From Aliiroseovarius sp. PrR006 (lineage in GTDB: Bacteria; Pseudomonadota; Alphaproteobacteria; Rhodobacterales; Rhodobacteraceae), in NCBI RefSeq assembly GCF_010500215.1, contig NZ_JAAGOY010000004.1:806001-870000 (forward strand): a stretch of DNA of 64,000 nucleotides, in the 5' to 3' direction. Under the pieces are notes generated by a model that searched no databases, was not told the DNA's origin, and saw only the letters and a list, made by a program, of their open reading frames with translations. Both the position numbers and the translations under genes were made by a program. Positions 1 to 10,723 of the stretch are shown in pieces. How positions within the stretch are numbered: position 1 is the stretch's first letter; the number at the start of each line of letters is the position of its first letter.

Positions 1-1069
1 GCTCCACGCCCATTTCCGAGAACGCGTTCATGATGCGGATCACACCGCGCTCGTTGCCCGGAATGGTCTTGGACGAGAACAGGAACATGTCCCCTTCCGC
101 CATGGACAGCCCCATATATTTGCCTCTCGCCAGCTGCGCCGAGGCCGCACGGCGTTCGCCCTGCGATCCGGTTACGATCAGCATCAGGTTTTCACGCGGG
201 ATGTCGCGGGCATCTTCTGGCGTTACGGTTGTCGGGAAGTCGTGCAGGACCGATGTTTCGATCCCCGCCTGAATCATCCGACGCATCGCTCGGCCCAGCA
301 AACAAACCGAACGACCCGCTGCTTTGCCCGCGTCCGCCAACTGCTTCACCCGTGCGACGTTCGAGGCAAAGGTGGTTGCCACGACCATATGTGGCGCATC
401 TTTCAGCAGTTCGACCAGTTCAGGACCAACTTCGGCTTCGGACCGGCCCGGTGCAGGCGAGAACACGTTGGTTGAATCGCACACCAGCGCTTTCACGCCC
501 GGCTTTGCCACCTCGCGCCACAATTCTTCATCAAACGCGTCGCCCAGCACCGGGGTCTCGTCCAGTTTGAAGTCGCCTGTATGCACGATGCGACCAGCAG
601 GCGTGTCGATGATCAGACCCGCGCTTTCTGGGATCGAGTGGCTGAGCGGCAGATAGCTGACCTTGAACGGTCCGGCCTCGATCACCTGCGGATAAACATC
701 GGCGGTGATCACGACCTCGGGCACCTGCCCCGCTTCCTCCAGCTTGCGTTGCGCATGATAGCGTGTGAAGGGGCGCGCGTGGATCGGCGCCTTTAGTTTC
801 GAATACAGACGGCCCACCGCGCCCACGTGATCCTCGTGCGCGTGGGTGATGAAGATGGCTTCCAGGCGATCGACGTTTTCAACCAACCACGAGATATCGG
901 GCATGATCAGGTTCACGCCCGGCGTCGTGTCCATATCCGGGAAGGTCACGCCCAGATCCACAAGGATCAGGCGTTCTTTACCGGGCTTGCCATAGCCATA
1001 GACATAGGCGTTCATGCCGATCTCGCCGGCGCCCCCCAGCGGGAGGTAAATCAGACGGTCAGCACTCAT
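1..1069 (-). CDS. rnj: Ribonuclease J (partial, 3' end outside window)
   Basis: The first ~356 codons of a metallo-beta-lactamase/beta-CASP ribonuclease, which processes and degrades RNA with endo- and 5'-3' exonuclease activity in the cytoplasm. The conceptual translation starts MSADRLIYLPLGGAGEIGMN and carries the zinc-binding HAHEDH motif at about residues 73-78, followed by beta-CASP features (a TGSQGE segment near residue 300). The ATG at 1067-1069 overlaps the coaX stop by 4 nt (ATGA), implying translational coupling. The gene continues beyond the left edge, so the C-terminal domain cannot be judged. Family assignment is clear; the gene name is by homology. Confidence 0.9.
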   Translation of the reverse strand, partial: MSADRLIYLPLGGAGEIGMNAYVYGYGKPGKERLILVDLGVTFPDMDTTPGVNLIMPDISWLVENVDRLEAIFITHAHEDHVGAVGRLYSKLKAPIHARPFTRYHAQRKLEEAGQVPEVVITADVYPQVIEAGPFKVSYLPLSHSIPESAGLIIDTPAGRIVHTGDFKLDETPVLGDAFDEELWREVAKPGVKALVCDSTNVFSPAPGRSEAEVGPELVELLKDAPHMVVATTFASNVARVKQLADAGKAAGRSVCLLGRAMRRMIQAGIETSVLHDFPTTVTPEDARDIPRENLMLIVTGSQGERRAASAQLARGKYMGLSMAEGDMFLFSSKTIPGNERGVIRIMNAFSEMGVE

Positions 1070-1845
1070 ATGTTGCCCTGTTCCTTGTTGTAATCATAGA
1101 TGCGCACAAGCCCGTGCATGGTTAGATCTTCATCGATCTCGTCGTATAGATGCGCGCCTTGTTCAAAGAGCGGCGCCAGCCCTCCTGTTCCGATGACCTT
1201 CATGGGAAGGCCGTATTCGTCTTTCACCTTCTGCACCAGCCCTTGCACAAGGCCAACATAGCCCCAGAAGATGCCAGACTGGATGCAGCCCACGGTGTTG
1301 GTGCCGATAACCTTGTCAGGCTGGGTGACGTCCACATGCGGCAGCGCGGCGGCCCCTTGGTGCAGCGCTTCCAGCGACAGGTTTACACCGGGCGCGATCA
1401 CGCCGCCGATATAGGCCCCGTCATGCGCGACCACGTCGATATTCGTGGCTGTCCCAAAATCGACAACCATGCAATCGCCACCATAACGCTCGAACCCGGC
1501 CACGGCGTTGGCCAGACGGTCAGGGCCGGGCGTAGTCCCCTGATCCACGCGCGGTGCAACCGGCAGCAGGCAGTCAGGTTTGCCGACAACCAGCGGCCGC
1601 AAGCCAAAGAAACGATCTGCAAACACGCGCAGGTTCCACACCACGCGCGGCACGGTCGAGCTGATCACCACGCCCGAAATCTGTGGATCAATCTTGTAGT
1701 GATTGATCAGCGTCGAGAACCACGTGAAATAGGCATCCGCCGTGCGCGAATGGTGGGTCGATGTTCTGAGCGTGCACAGGAATTTTTCGCCATCCCAGAT
1801 CGAGAAAACGGTGTTCGTGTTGCCGCAGTCAATGGCCAGAAGCAT
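1066..1845 (-). CDS. coaX: Type III pantothenate kinase
   Basis: This 259-residue ASKHA-fold kinase phosphorylates pantothenate, the first step of coenzyme A synthesis. The N-terminal phosphate-binding motif DCGNTN is at residues 6-11, and a conserved PGPDRLANAVA block and VVDFGTATNID motif follow in the middle. Length is typical. The start is supported by an AAGGAG ribosome-binding site 6 nt upstream. It lies 11 nt behind birA and overlaps rnj by 4 nt, so it is probably read with the end of the nuo transcript. Type III enzymes are not inhibited by CoA in characterised members; that is family knowledge, not visible here. Confidence 0.93.
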   Translation of the reverse strand: MLLAIDCGNTNTVFSIWDGEKFLCTLRTSTHHSRTADAYFTWFSTLINHYKIDPQISGVVISSTVPRVVWNLRVFADRFFGLRPLVVGKPDCLLPVAPRVDQGTTPGPDRLANAVAGFERYGGDCMVVDFGTATNIDVVAHDGAYIGGVIAPGVNLSLEALHQGAAALPHVDVTQPDKVIGTNTVGCIQSGIFWGYVGLVQGLVQKVKDEYGLPMKVIGTGGLAPLFEQGAHLYDEIDEDLTMHGLVRIYDYNKEQGNI

Positions 1846-1856
1846 GGGCCACTCCT

Positions 1857-2624
1857 TCAGAAAAAGATCTCGGCCGCGGGGATGACCTCGCGGGATTTTG
1901 CTGTTGATAGGACAAGGTTGCCCTGCGCGTCCACTGTTTCAAATCGTCCCACGTATTCGTCGCGCGTCGTGCGGGCGGTAATGACTTCCCCAAGACGGGC
2001 GGCACGGGCCAGCCACGCCTCGCGAATTGGCTCGAACCCGTAGGTGGTGAACTGGGACTCAAAGTGCTGATAAGCCGGAGCCAAAAAGCCCAAAAACTCC
2101 TCGGGTGTCAGCTGCACGCCCGTCTCTCCAGCCAGACTGACGGGCGCCACGGCGGTGGCTTCGACCTGTTCCGTCTGTGGTGCGTCGATCAGGTTTACGC
2201 CGATCCCAATAGCGATGTGGCTGACCTGCCCCCCTGCAAGGCCCGCGCTTTCCAGAAGGATGCCGGCCACCTTACCGCCATTCAGAAGCACGTCATTGGG
2301 CCATTTCAACGACAATCCGCTAGTGCGCCCGGTGGCCGTGGCGAATGCATCATAAAGCGCCAAAGATGCCACGAAGCTGCGTAGCGCGACCTTATCCGGG
2401 GTCTCGTTCGGACGCATGACCAGCGTCGCCGAGAAGTGGCCGCGCGGTGCGGCCCATGGCCTGCCCCGCCGTCCGCGCCCGGCGGTTTGCTGATGCGCAA
2501 GCACCCATGTGGGGCCCAAAAGGCCCGGCGCGATACGCCGGGCCTCTTCATTGGTGCTGTCCACACTGGCCAGAACGCGTTTCTCAACACCTTCGGGCCA
2601 TTTGGGCAGCGCGTTATTTGACAA
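1857..2624 (-). CDS. birA: Biotin--[acetyl-CoA-carboxylase] ligase
   Basis: This enzyme activates biotin as biotinyl-AMP and transfers it to the lysine of biotin-carrier proteins. Recognisable motifs are DSTNEEA near residue 22, the biotin/ATP loop GRGRRGRPW near residue 50, and KWPNDVLL near residue 107. The protein has 255 residues and no N-terminal DNA-binding helix-turn-helix, so it is a group I, non-repressor ligase. The best start is a TTG at 2622-2624 that overlaps nuoN by 11 nt; no ATG lies before the conserved catalytic core. Its likely client in this window is the methylcrotonyl-CoA carboxylase biotin subunit at 22652-24592. Confidence 0.9.
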   Translation of the reverse strand: MSNNALPKWPEGVEKRVLASVDSTNEEARRIAPGLLGPTWVLAHQQTAGRGRRGRPWAAPRGHFSATLVMRPNETPDKVALRSFVASLALYDAFATATGRTSGLSLKWPNDVLLNGGKVAGILLESAGLAGGQVSHIAIGIGVNLIDAPQTEQVEATAVAPVSLAGETGVQLTPEEFLGFLAPAYQHFESQFTTYGFEPIREAWLARAARLGEVITARTTRDEYVGRFETVDAQGNLVLSTAKSREVIPAAEIFF

Positions 2625-4050
2625 GGGCTTCAGCAGCCGCAGCAGCGGCGCCTTCGATGCCGAAGAAGTTCACGACACCCAGAAGGATGATCGCAGCCGA
2701 TCCCATCAGAGCAGCCCATGCGGCAGGCGACATGTTCAGCTCCAGCCCTTCGCCTTCTTCACCGAAATACATGAAGTACACGATGCGCAGGTAGTAGAAG
2801 GCACCGATCACCGAAGCGATCACACCAGCAACCGCCAGCCACGCCATTCCGGCCTGAACGGCGGCGATCAGCACACCATATTTGGCGAAGAAGCCCAGCA
2901 TCGGCGGCACACCTGCCAGCGAGAACAAGAGGATCAGCATGGCCAGACCCTTCAGTTTATCGTTCACGGCGAACTGGTTCAGCGCCGCGATGTCGGTGAC
3001 GGGACGACCGTCACGCTCCATCGACATGATGAAGGCGAAGGTCCCGATGTTCATGGTCAGGTAGACGGCCATGTAAAGCAGCATCGCCTGAACGCCATAC
3101 TCGCTGCCCGCGGCCAGACCCAGCAGGGCAAAACCCATATGGGCAATGGATGAGTACGCCATCAGACGCTTGATGTTGGTTTGTCCGATCGCAGCGAAAG
3201 CACCAAGGAACATGGATAGCACAGCCAGAAGCGCGATGATCTGCTGCCAGTCGCCAACGGCCTGACCGAAAGCGTCAAACAGAACACGGGCGAACAGGCC
3301 CATTGCGGCCAGTTTCGGCGCGGTGGCGAAGAAGGCGGTAACCGGGGTCGGTGCGCCTTCGTACACGTCCGGCGTCCACATGTGGAACGGTACGGCGGAT
3401 ACCTTGAAGGCCAGACCAGCGGTCACAAAGACCAGACCGATCAGCAGACCAAGGCCAACCTGACCGTGGTTTGCGGCCTCGATAATGCCCGAGAACAGTG
3501 TGGTACCCGAATAGCCGTAGACCAGCGACGAACCGTAGAGCAGCAGGCCCGAGGACAACGCGCCCAGAACGAAGTATTTCAGACCGGCTTCGGTCGACTT
3601 CACGCTATCGCGGTTCAGCGACGCAACGACGTAAAGCGACAACGACTGCAGTTCGAGGCCCATGTAGAGCGTCATCAGATCACCAGCCGAGACCATGACC
3701 ATCATACCAACAGTGCCGAGCGTCACGAGGATCGGATACTCGAATTTCAGCAGGCCACGGCGCGACATGGTTGCCTCGCCCATGACCAGAACCGCAGCGG
3801 CGGCCAGAAGGATCGCAACCTTAGCGAAACGCGAATACGCATCGTCCAGGAACATGCCGCCGAAGGCCGCTGTGTTGCCGTCTCCGCCTGCGACCATCAG
3901 GGCCACAAGCACCATGACGGCGCCAGTGATCCAGGTGATCGGCTTGGCCAGCCCGTCCTTCGACGTATAGACCGCGCCCAGAAGCGCCACCATCGCATAG
4001 ACCGCAAGGATCAGCTCAGGCAGAACCGTTTGAATATCAACAGAGCTCAT
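2614..4050 (-). CDS. nuoN: NADH-quinone oxidoreductase subunit N
   Basis: This 478-residue multi-pass membrane protein is one of the three antiporter-like proton-channel subunits of complex I. It is hydrophobic throughout, with ~14 predicted membrane segments and the conserved loops [20 protein letters not shown] near residue 230 and [10 protein letters not shown] near residue 305. The start ATG has an AAGGAG site upstream. It is the last nuo gene; birA begins inside its 3' end. Length is normal for the family. Confidence 0.95.
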   Translation of the reverse strand: MSSVDIQTVLPELILAVYAMVALLGAVYTSKDGLAKPITWITGAVMVLVALMVAGGDGNTAAFGGMFLDDAYSRFAKVAILLAAAAVLVMGEATMSRRGLLKFEYPILVTLGTVGMMVMVSAGDLMTLYMGLELQSLSLYVVASLNRDSVKSTEAGLKYFVLGALSSGLLLYGSSLVYGYSGTTLFSGIIEAANHGQVGLGLLIGLVFVTAGLAFKVSAVPFHMWTPDVYEGAPTPVTAFFATAPKLAAMGLFARVLFDAFGQAVGDWQQIIALLAVLSMFLGAFAAIGQTNIKRLMAYSSIAHMGFALLGLAAGSEYGVQAMLLYMAVYLTMNIGTFAFIMSMERDGRPVTDIAALNQFAVNDKLKGLAMLILLFSLAGVPPMLGFFAKYGVLIAAVQAGMAWLAVAGVIASVIGAFYYLRIVYFMYFGEEGEGLELNMSPAAWAALMGSAAIILLGVVNFFGIEGAAAAAAEALVK

Positions 4051-4062
4051 CTTTCGCTCTCC

Positions 4063-5604
4063 TTAATGCGCTGCGGCCTGAGCCATCTCTGCGTCTGCAG
4101 GGATAGCGGCGTGGAAGTTGGTCAGAAGCGCCTCGACCGAGGGGCCAATGATGTCCGTGACCAGTGATGGGTAGACACCCAGAAGCAGGGTCATGAAGAC
4201 GAGCGGTGCGAAGATTGCTTTCTCGCGAGCGTTCATTTCAGTGATCGACTTCAGGCTTTCCTTGATCAGGTCGCCAAAGACGACGCGGCGATAGAGGTAC
4301 AGCGCATAAGCGGCCGAGAAGATCACACCCGAGGTCGCAACCAAGGCCACCCAGGTATTGGCTTTGAACATGCCGACCAGCGTCAGGAATTCACCGACAA
4401 AACCCGAAGTGCCCGGCAGGCCCACGTTCGCCATGGTGAAGAACATGAAGATCAGCGCGTAGGCCGGCATGCGGTTCACAAGGCCACCATAGGCGTCGAT
4501 GTCGCGGGTGTGCATGCGGTCATAGATGACTCCCACACACAGGAAGAGCGCGCCCGAGATGAAGCCGTGGCTGATCATCTGGAAGATCGCCCCGTCCAGA
4601 CCTTGTTGGTTTAGCGAGAAGATACCGGCAGTGACATAACCCATGTGGGCAACCGACGAATAGGCGATCAGCTTTTTCATGTCTTCCTGAACCAGCGCCA
4701 CCAGCGAAGTATAGACGATGGCAATCGCCGACATCCACAGAACGAAGCAGGCCATGACATCGGCCCCGACGGGGAACATCGGCAAGCTGAAGCGCAGGAA
4801 GCCGTAGCCGCCCATTTTCAGCAGGATCGCAGCCAGCACAACCGAACCTGCAGTTGGCGCTTGAACGTGTGCGTCAGGCAACCAGGTGTGGACCGGCCAC
4901 ATCGGCATCTTCACTGCGAAGCTTGCAAAGAAGGCCAAGAACAGAAGCGTTTGTGCGCCACCTACGATCTGGATGCCCAGAAGGCTGAAGTCTTCCGAAC
5001 CAAACTTGTGTGCCGTCAACGTCGGAATATCCGTCGTGCCTGCGTCGACGAACATATAGATCATCGCAACCAGCATCAGGACCGAGCCAAGGAACGTATA
5101 AAGGAAGAACTTGAAGGATGCGTAGATGCGCTCTTTGCCGCCCCAGATACCGATGATCAGGAACATCGGGATCAGACCTGCTTCGAAGAACAGGTAGAAC
5201 AGCACCAAATCCAGCGCCATGAAGACGCCCAGCATTAGGGTCTCGAGCAGCAGGAAGGCGATCATGTATTCCTTCACGCGCGACGTCACGCCCCAGCTGG
5301 CCCAGATGGTCAGAGGCATCATGAAGGTGGTGAGCATCACAAATAGGACCGAGATCCCGTCGACGCCCATCTTATACTTCAGACCCATGATCCACTCGCC
5401 CTCTTCCACAAACTGGAAGCCGGTGTCCGCGGGATCAAACCCGACAAGCACCAGAAGCGAGAAAAGGAAGGTTGCAACCGTCGCTGCCAGCGCAAGATAT
5501 TTCGCGTTGCGCGCGGCCGCTTCGTCATCGCCGCGCAAGAACAGCGCGAGGATCACCGCCGCGACCAGCGGCAGGAAGGTGATGATGGAAAGCAGGTTGT
5601 TCAT
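4063..5604 (-). CDS. nuoM: NADH-quinone oxidoreductase subunit M
   Basis: This antiporter-like membrane subunit of complex I has 513 residues starting [10 protein letters not shown]. The ATG at 5602-5604 shares one base with the nuoL stop (TAATG), so an in-frame upstream extension to 5727 is rejected. Visible family signatures are [20 protein letters not shown] near residue 235 and the [11 protein letters not shown] segment near residue 310. Multiple membrane helices run throughout. It lies 12 nt before nuoN and is translationally coupled to nuoL. Confidence 0.95.
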   Translation of the reverse strand: MNNLLSIITFLPLVAAVILALFLRGDDEAAARNAKYLALAATVATFLFSLLVLVGFDPADTGFQFVEEGEWIMGLKYKMGVDGISVLFVMLTTFMMPLTIWASWGVTSRVKEYMIAFLLLETLMLGVFMALDLVLFYLFFEAGLIPMFLIIGIWGGKERIYASFKFFLYTFLGSVLMLVAMIYMFVDAGTTDIPTLTAHKFGSEDFSLLGIQIVGGAQTLLFLAFFASFAVKMPMWPVHTWLPDAHVQAPTAGSVVLAAILLKMGGYGFLRFSLPMFPVGADVMACFVLWMSAIAIVYTSLVALVQEDMKKLIAYSSVAHMGYVTAGIFSLNQQGLDGAIFQMISHGFISGALFLCVGVIYDRMHTRDIDAYGGLVNRMPAYALIFMFFTMANVGLPGTSGFVGEFLTLVGMFKANTWVALVATSGVIFSAAYALYLYRRVVFGDLIKESLKSITEMNAREKAIFAPLVFMTLLLGVYPSLVTDIIGPSVEALLTNFHAAIPADAEMAQAAAH

Positions 5605-7745
5605 TAGTGCGCTCCACCGCTGAAGATAATCATGATTGTCACCAAGGCGACGATGCCAAGGACCATCGCGAAGGCATAAGAGAAGACGTAACCGGTCTGT
5701 GCACGGCCAGCCTGTTTGGTGAACCAAGGCACGATGCCCATCGCCACACCATTCAGGAAGCCGTCAATCACGTTGCCGTCACCGCGCTTCCACAGGAACC
5801 GCCCAACGATGAACGCAGGTTTCACGAAGAGGATGTCGTAGATCTCGTCGAAGTACCATTTGTTCAGAAGGAAGTTGTAGACCAGCGGGAACGTGGCCGC
5901 GAGACGCTTGGGCAACGACGGGTTCAGGATGTAGAACCAGAAGGCCGTGGCGAAACCGATGATCATCGCAATAAAGGGCGAGACCTTGACCCATTTCGGC
6001 ACATAATGCGCGTCATGCAGGACGTGGTTGTCCGGGTGCATGAAGATGGCCCCTTTCGGTGCTTCGCCGTGATGGGCAGCTGCAACAGCCGCATGGGCTG
6101 GATCTGCCATTGTTTCAGCATGCGCTTCTTCCGTGGCGTGGCCTTCGTCAGCGTGCGTATCCTCTGCATGATCATCGCCGTGACTATCAGCAGCTTCGCC
6201 ATGGGTCGCCGAAGCATGCGCCTCGATGCCGAAGAACTGATTCACTTTGTCTTCTTTACCGAAGAACGGGCCATACCAGATCATACCGGCAAAGATCGCA
6301 CCAATGGCCAGAACACCCAGCGGGATGGTCATGACCAGCGGGCTTTCATGGGCATGCTCGTGCGTGTGCTTGTCGCCGCGCTGTTTGCCATAGAAGGTCA
6401 TGAACATCAGACGCCAGCTGTAGAAGCTGGTGAACAGCGCTGCGATGACAAGCATCCAGAAGGCGTATCCGCCATTGGTGCCTGCAAATGCGCTTTCAAT
6501 CACAGCGTCTTTCGACAGGAAGCCTGCAAAGCCGATGGTGGTCAGCGGGATGCCGACACCGGTGATGGCCAGCGTACCGATCATCATCGCCCAGAAAGTG
6601 ATGGGCAGCTTCTTACGCAGGTTGCCATAGTTCCTCATGTCCTGCTCGTGATGCATTCCGTGGATAACCGAACCGGCACCAAGGAACAGCATCGCCTTGA
6701 AGAAGGCGTGGGTGAACAGGTGGAACATGGCGACCGAATAGACGCCGACGCCTGCAGCCACGAACATGTAGCCCAGCTGCGAACAGGTCGAATATGCAAT
6801 CACGCGTTTGATGTCGTTTTGCACAAGGCCCACGGTGGCCGCGAAGAACGCGGTGGTGGCGCCAAGGAAGACGATGAAGTTGGTCGCCTCGGGCGCGTAT
6901 TCCATCAGGGGCGACATGCGGCAGACCAGGAAGACACCCGCGGTCACCATGGTCGCGGCGTGGATCAGCGCCGACACCGGGGTCGGACCTTCCATCGCGT
7001 CCGGAAGCCAGGTGTGCAGGATCAGCTGCGCCGATTTACCCATCGCGCCAACAAACAGCAGGAAGGCCAGCAGGTTGGCAGCGTTCCAATCCGTCCACAG
7101 GAAGTGGATGTTGGTTTCCGCCAGCGCAGGTGCGGCTGCAAACACGTCGTCAAAGCGGATGCTGTCGGTCATGTAGAACAGGCCGAAGATCCCCAGCGCG
7201 AAGCCAAAGTCACCCACGCGGTTTACAACAAAGGCTTTGATCGCCGCCGCGTTGGCCGAGGGTTTCTTGTAGTAAAAGCCGATCAGCAGGTACGAAGCAA
7301 CACCCACACCCTCCCAGCCGAAGAACATCTGCAAGAGGTTGTCCGAGGTCACAAGCATCAACATGGTGAAGGTGAAGAAGGACAGATAGGCGAAGAAGCG
7401 GGGGCGATAGCTTTCGCCCTCGAACTGCGGATCGTGGGCCATATAGCCCATCGAATAAAGGTGAACCAGCGACGAGACCGAGGTCACAACAACCAGCATG
7501 ATCGCGGTCAGACGGTCCAGACGGATCGACCAGTCAACCGACAGGCTGCCCGACTGCACCCAATCCATTAGGTGGATGGTCTGTGTCTCGGAGCCAAGGC
7601 CAAAGAAGGTGATCCACGACAGGAACGCCGACCAGAACAGCAAGGCTGTTGTCAGGATCTGCGCGCCCTTGTCTCCGATGAACCGGTGGCCGAAGCCAGC
7701 GACCAACGCGCCAAAAAGCGGGGCAAAAAGGATGAACTGTACCAT
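5604..7745 (-). CDS. nuoL: NADH-quinone oxidoreductase subunit L with His-rich insertion
   Basis: This is the distal antiporter-like subunit of complex I, 713 residues, including the long lateral helix typical of NuoL. Signatures include [17 protein letters not shown] near residue 145 and [20 protein letters not shown] near residue 240. It is longer than the E. coli protein (about 613). Much of the excess is a hydrophilic His/Asp/Glu-rich segment at about residues 503-578 with 14 histidines, preceded by a shorter KHTHEHAHE stretch near residue 460. These segments sit between membrane helices and could bind metal; that is inference. It is 6 nt behind nuoK and overlaps nuoM by one base. Confidence 0.95.
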   Translation of the reverse strand: MVQFILFAPLFGALVAGFGHRFIGDKGAQILTTALLFWSAFLSWITFFGLGSETQTIHLMDWVQSGSLSVDWSIRLDRLTAIMLVVVTSVSSLVHLYSMGYMAHDPQFEGESYRPRFFAYLSFFTFTMLMLVTSDNLLQMFFGWEGVGVASYLLIGFYYKKPSANAAAIKAFVVNRVGDFGFALGIFGLFYMTDSIRFDDVFAAAPALAETNIHFLWTDWNAANLLAFLLFVGAMGKSAQLILHTWLPDAMEGPTPVSALIHAATMVTAGVFLVCRMSPLMEYAPEATNFIVFLGATTAFFAATVGLVQNDIKRVIAYSTCSQLGYMFVAAGVGVYSVAMFHLFTHAFFKAMLFLGAGSVIHGMHHEQDMRNYGNLRKKLPITFWAMMIGTLAITGVGIPLTTIGFAGFLSKDAVIESAFAGTNGGYAFWMLVIAALFTSFYSWRLMFMTFYGKQRGDKHTHEHAHESPLVMTIPLGVLAIGAIFAGMIWYGPFFGKEDKVNQFFGIEAHASATHGEAADSHGDDHAEDTHADEGHATEEAHAETMADPAHAAVAAAHHGEAPKGAIFMHPDNHVLHDAHYVPKWVKVSPFIAMIIGFATAFWFYILNPSLPKRLAATFPLVYNFLLNKWYFDEIYDILFVKPAFIVGRFLWKRGDGNVIDGFLNGVAMGIVPWFTKQAGRAQTGYVFSYAFAMVLGIVALVTIMIIFSGGAH

Positions 7746-7751
7746 TCTTGG

Positions 7752-8057
7752 TTAGCCTTTCATCACGTTGACATCTTCGACAGCGATTGTGCCGCGGTTG
7801 CGGAAGAAGCTGACAAGGATCGCCAGACCAATGGCGGCTTCAGCAGCGGCCACGGTCAGTACAAAGAGCGTGAAGACCTGCCCCGTCAGATCGCCCAGAT
7901 AGGACGAAAAGGCGACAAGGTTGATATTCACCGATAGAAGCATCAATTCGATCGACATCAGCAGGATGATGACGTTCTTACGGTTCAGGAAGAGCCCGAA
8001 AATGCCGATGACGAACAGCGCCGCACCAACTGCGAGATAATGTTCAAGACCTACCAT
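7752..8057 (-). CDS. nuoK: NADH-quinone oxidoreductase subunit K
   Basis: This small membrane subunit of 101 residues has three transmembrane helices. It starts [15 protein letters not shown] at the ATG 8055-8057, with GAAGGGA upstream; an upstream in-frame start would add 13 polar residues and is rejected. The conserved buried glutamates of the NuoK proton path are present ([11 protein letters not shown] near residue 35 and [12 protein letters not shown] near residue 72). Length matches the family exactly. It lies 68 nt after nuoJ, the widest gap among the adjacent membrane-arm genes. Confidence 0.95.
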   Translation of the reverse strand: MVGLEHYLAVGAALFVIGIFGLFLNRKNVIILLMSIELMLLSVNINLVAFSSYLGDLTGQVFTLFVLTVAAAEAAIGLAILVSFFRNRGTIAVEDVNVMKG

Positions 8058-8125
8058 TTTGTCCCTTCCATTCCGGACGCATCGTCTAGCGCCCACATCG
8101 TTTTATTCTTGTTCATCTCAGCCTC

Positions 8126-8740
8126 TTAAAGCCCCTGCCCCGGTTTCACGTCGATGATCTCCATCGCTTTGGCCGGGTCGCGGTGCATCTGGGCCATCAC
8201 GTTCTGGCGCTTCACATTCGTGCGGTGGCGCAGGGTCAGGACGATCGCGCCGATCATGGCGACCAGCAGGATCAGACCTGCCAGCTGGAAGAGCAGGATG
8301 TATTGGGTATAGAGGATCTGGCCCAGAGCCTCGGTATTGTGGGCAACGTCCAGCGCGGGGGTGACAGAAGCACGTGCGGCCTCGGCCCCGTCAGCGAACT
8401 GCCACACACCGAAGATGGTGCCCAGTTCCATCAGCAGGATCACACCGATCAGCAGTGCCAGCGGCAGAGATTTCGACATCTCGGCCTTCAGGGCGGCGAA
8501 ATCAACGTCCAGCATCATGACGACAAACAGGAACAACACCGCAACCGCGCCCACATAGACGATCATCAGCAGCATCGCCACGAACTCGGCGCCCAGCAGG
8601 ACAAACAGACCGGTGGCTCCAATGAAGGCAGTGATCAGCCACAGGACCGAGTGCACGGGGTTTCTTGCCATCACGGTAAAGAACCCGCCGACCACGGTGG
8701 TCAGGGCAAAGAGGTAAAAGGCGAAATCGGCAACGCTCAT
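8126..8740 (-). CDS. nuoJ: NADH-quinone oxidoreductase subunit J
   Basis: This membrane subunit of 204 residues has five predicted helices. The conserved block around [20 protein letters not shown] near residue 52 forms the TM3 region with its pi-bulge in known complex I structures. A basic, hydrophilic C-terminal tail follows residue 170. Its ATG overlaps the stop of the upstream carboxymuconolactone decarboxylase-like gene by 4 nt (ATGA), which ties that extra gene firmly into the operon. Confidence 0.94.
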   Translation of the reverse strand: MSVADFAFYLFALTTVVGGFFTVMARNPVHSVLWLITAFIGATGLFVLLGAEFVAMLLMIVYVGAVAVLFLFVVMMLDVDFAALKAEMSKSLPLALLIGVILLMELGTIFGVWQFADGAEAARASVTPALDVAHNTEALGQILYTQYILLFQLAGLILLVAMIGAIVLTLRHRTNVKRQNVMAQMHRDPAKAMEIIDVKPGQGL

Positions 8741-9144
8741 GCGTTCCCCTCCTCGTTTTCGGCAAAGACGGCATTTGCTTCTTCAAGCGCCCGGTTCATC
8801 GCCGGCAGGCCGCCCAACATGGACATTTGATAGATCACTTCCGCGATCTCTTTTTCGGTAGCACCCGCTTCCAAAGCATGGCGCACAGTCACTTTCAGCT
8901 GAGGTCCGGCCTGCGCGCCCGCCGCCACTAGCCCGGCAAGGGCCACCAGCATGCGGGTTTTCGTGTCCAGACCATCCTTGTTGAAGGCATTGCCAAACAT
9001 CATGTCCATCATGTCTTTCGGCATGGTGGGCATCAGCTTGTCCAAACCCTCGGGAACGAACTTCTCGAGCGCGGGGTTGAAGGCGCGGAGCATCAAGGTG
9101 CCCTGCTCCAGCATTTCAGCGTATTTCTTGGAAAAGTCGTCCAT
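8737..9144 (-). CDS. Carboxymuconolactone decarboxylase-like protein inside the nuo operon
   Basis: The 135 residues start [15 protein letters not shown], using the ATG 9142-9144 directly behind a GGAGCATCC site. The central segment (about residues 55-115: [16 protein letters not shown], then [20 protein letters not shown]) is the CMD/AhpD-like all-helical fold. There is no cysteine in the protein, so the AhpD-type CxxC redox centre is absent; a peroxidase role is unlikely. It sits between nuoI and nuoJ and overlaps nuoJ by 4 nt. Function unknown. An assembly or metabolite-binding role tied to complex I is only a guess from position. Confidence 0.85.
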   Translation of the reverse strand: MDDFSKKYAEMLEQGTLMLRAFNPALEKFVPEGLDKLMPTMPKDMMDMMFGNAFNKDGLDTKTRMLVALAGLVAAGAQAGPQLKVTVRHALEAGATEKEIAEVIYQMSMLGGLPAMNRALEEANAVFAENEEGNA

Positions 9145-9154
9145 TGGATGCTCC

Positions 9155-9646
9155 TCAGCGATAGGGCGCGTCAAGTTCGATGTTGCGCGCGATCTCGGCT
9201 TCCCAGCGTTCGCCGTTCTCAAGCAGTTTTGCTTTGTCATAGAACAGCTCTTCGCGGGTTTCCGTCGCGAACTCGAAATTCGGACCTTCGACAATCGCAT
9301 CCACCGGGCAGGCTTCCTGACAGAAGCCGCAATAGATGCATTTGGTCATGTCGATGTCATAGCGCGTGGTGCGGCGCGAGCCGTCTTCGCGGGGTTCCGC
9401 GTCGATGGTGATCGCTTGGGCGGGGCAGATTGCCTCGCACAGTTTACAGGCGATGCAGCGCTCTTCCCCGTTGGGATAACGGCGCAGTGCGTGTTCACCA
9501 CGGAAGCGCGGCGACAGCGGGCCCTTTTCGAACGGGTAGTTGATCGTCGCCTTCTTCGAGAAGAAGTACTTCAGGCCCAGCTGGAACCCTTTCATGAAGT
9601 CCATCAGCAGGAAGTACTTCGTTGCGCGTGCGTAATCAAAAGCCAT
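9155..9646 (-). CDS. nuoI: NADH-quinone oxidoreductase subunit I (2x 4Fe-4S)
   Basis: This 163-residue ferredoxin-like subunit of the peripheral arm carries clusters N6a and N6b. Two CxxCxxCxxxCP motifs are intact, starting at Cys64 and Cys102. An N-terminal amphipathic stretch (residues 10-35) anchors it to the membrane arm. The start ATG has a GGGGGG site 7 nt upstream, within the end of nuoH, whose stop lies 3 nt before this start. Length is typical for alphaproteobacteria. Confidence 0.96.
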   Translation of the reverse strand: MAFDYARATKYFLLMDFMKGFQLGLKYFFSKKATINYPFEKGPLSPRFRGEHALRRYPNGEERCIACKLCEAICPAQAITIDAEPREDGSRRTTRYDIDMTKCIYCGFCQEACPVDAIVEGPNFEFATETREELFYDKAKLLENGERWEAEIARNIELDAPYR

Positions 9647-9649
9647 TGA

Positions 9650-10687
9650 TCAGCCCCCCACAGTCCAGCGGGCATAAGCGCCCCAGAATGCCCCGTATTG
9701 GGCGAAGAATGCGACCAGCACGACCCAACCCAGCGACAGCGGCAGGAAGACTTTCCAGCCAATGCGCATCAGTTGGTCATAGCGGTAGCGCGGCGTGATG
9801 GCCTTCACCATCGAGAAGACGAAGAAGAAGAAGAAAATCTTCGCAAACAGCCACAGGATGCCATCCGGCAGCGCCTCGACCGGCGACAGCCAGCCACCGA
9901 AGAACAGGATCGAGATCAGCGTACACATCAGAACGATGGCCACATATTCACCGATCATGAACAGCAGGAACGGGGTCGACGAGTATTCAACCTGATAGCC
10001 AGCAACCAGTTCGGATTCCGCTTCTGGAAGGTCAAACGGTGGGCGGTTGGTTTCAGCCAGCGCCGAGATCAGGAACAGGAAGACCATCGGGAAGTGCGGC
10101 AGCCAGTACCAGCTGAAGAGGCCAGCACCGTCCTGTGCGTTCACGATGTCACCGAAGTTCATCGAGCCAGTCGAGATGATCACACCGATGATGATCAGGC
10201 CGATCGAGACTTCGTAAGAAATCATCTGTGCTGCCGAGCGAAGCGAGCCAAGGAAAGGGTATTTCGAGTTCGATGCCCAGCCGCCCATGATCACGCCGTA
10301 GACCTCGAGCGAGGAGACCGCGAAGACGAACAGGATCGCGACGTTCACATCCGCCAGCACCCAGCCGTCGTTGAACGGGATTACCGCCCAGGCGACCATC
10401 GCAAGCACGAAGCTCAGCATCGGGGCCAGCATAAAGACAAACCGGTCCGCACCCGCAGGCACCACGATTTCCTTCAGCACGTATTTCAGGAAGTCCGCAA
10501 AGGATTGCAGCACGCCGAAAGCGCCAACAACGTTGGGGCCTTTGCGCAGCTGAACGGCTGCCCAGACCTTGCGGTCGAAATAGAGCAGAAAGGCCAGCGC
10601 CACCAGAAGCGGGACCACGATCAGCAGACACTGACCAATGATCAAAAGCGCGATGCCTAAGTTTGTTGTGGTGAAGAATTCATACAT
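9650..10687 (-). CDS. nuoH: NADH-quinone oxidoreductase subunit H
   Basis: This is the membrane subunit that forms the quinone chamber with NuoB and NuoD, 345 residues and about eight to nine helices. The signature loop [20 protein letters not shown] is at about residues 212-231 and the [11 protein letters not shown] segment at about residues 53-63. Length is normal. It lies 36 nt after nuoG and 3 nt before nuoI. Confidence 0.96.
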   Translation of the reverse strand: MYEFFTTTNLGIALLIIGQCLLIVVPLLVALAFLLYFDRKVWAAVQLRKGPNVVGAFGVLQSFADFLKYVLKEIVVPAGADRFVFMLAPMLSFVLAMVAWAVIPFNDGWVLADVNVAILFVFAVSSLEVYGVIMGGWASNSKYPFLGSLRSAAQMISYEVSIGLIIIGVIISTGSMNFGDIVNAQDGAGLFSWYWLPHFPMVFLFLISALAETNRPPFDLPEAESELVAGYQVEYSSTPFLLFMIGEYVAIVLMCTLISILFFGGWLSPVEALPDGILWLFAKIFFFFFVFSMVKAITPRYRYDQLMRIGWKVFLPLSLGWVVLVAFFAQYGAFWGAYARWTVGG

Positions 10688-10723
10688 ATCTCTTCATGCC
10701 CTCAGACCGTAGGTATTCCATAT

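Noticed and set aside
5607-7571. 654-codon open frame antisense to nuoL
   Set aside because: Same reason: low-complexity, charged product mirroring the membrane protein on the other strand.
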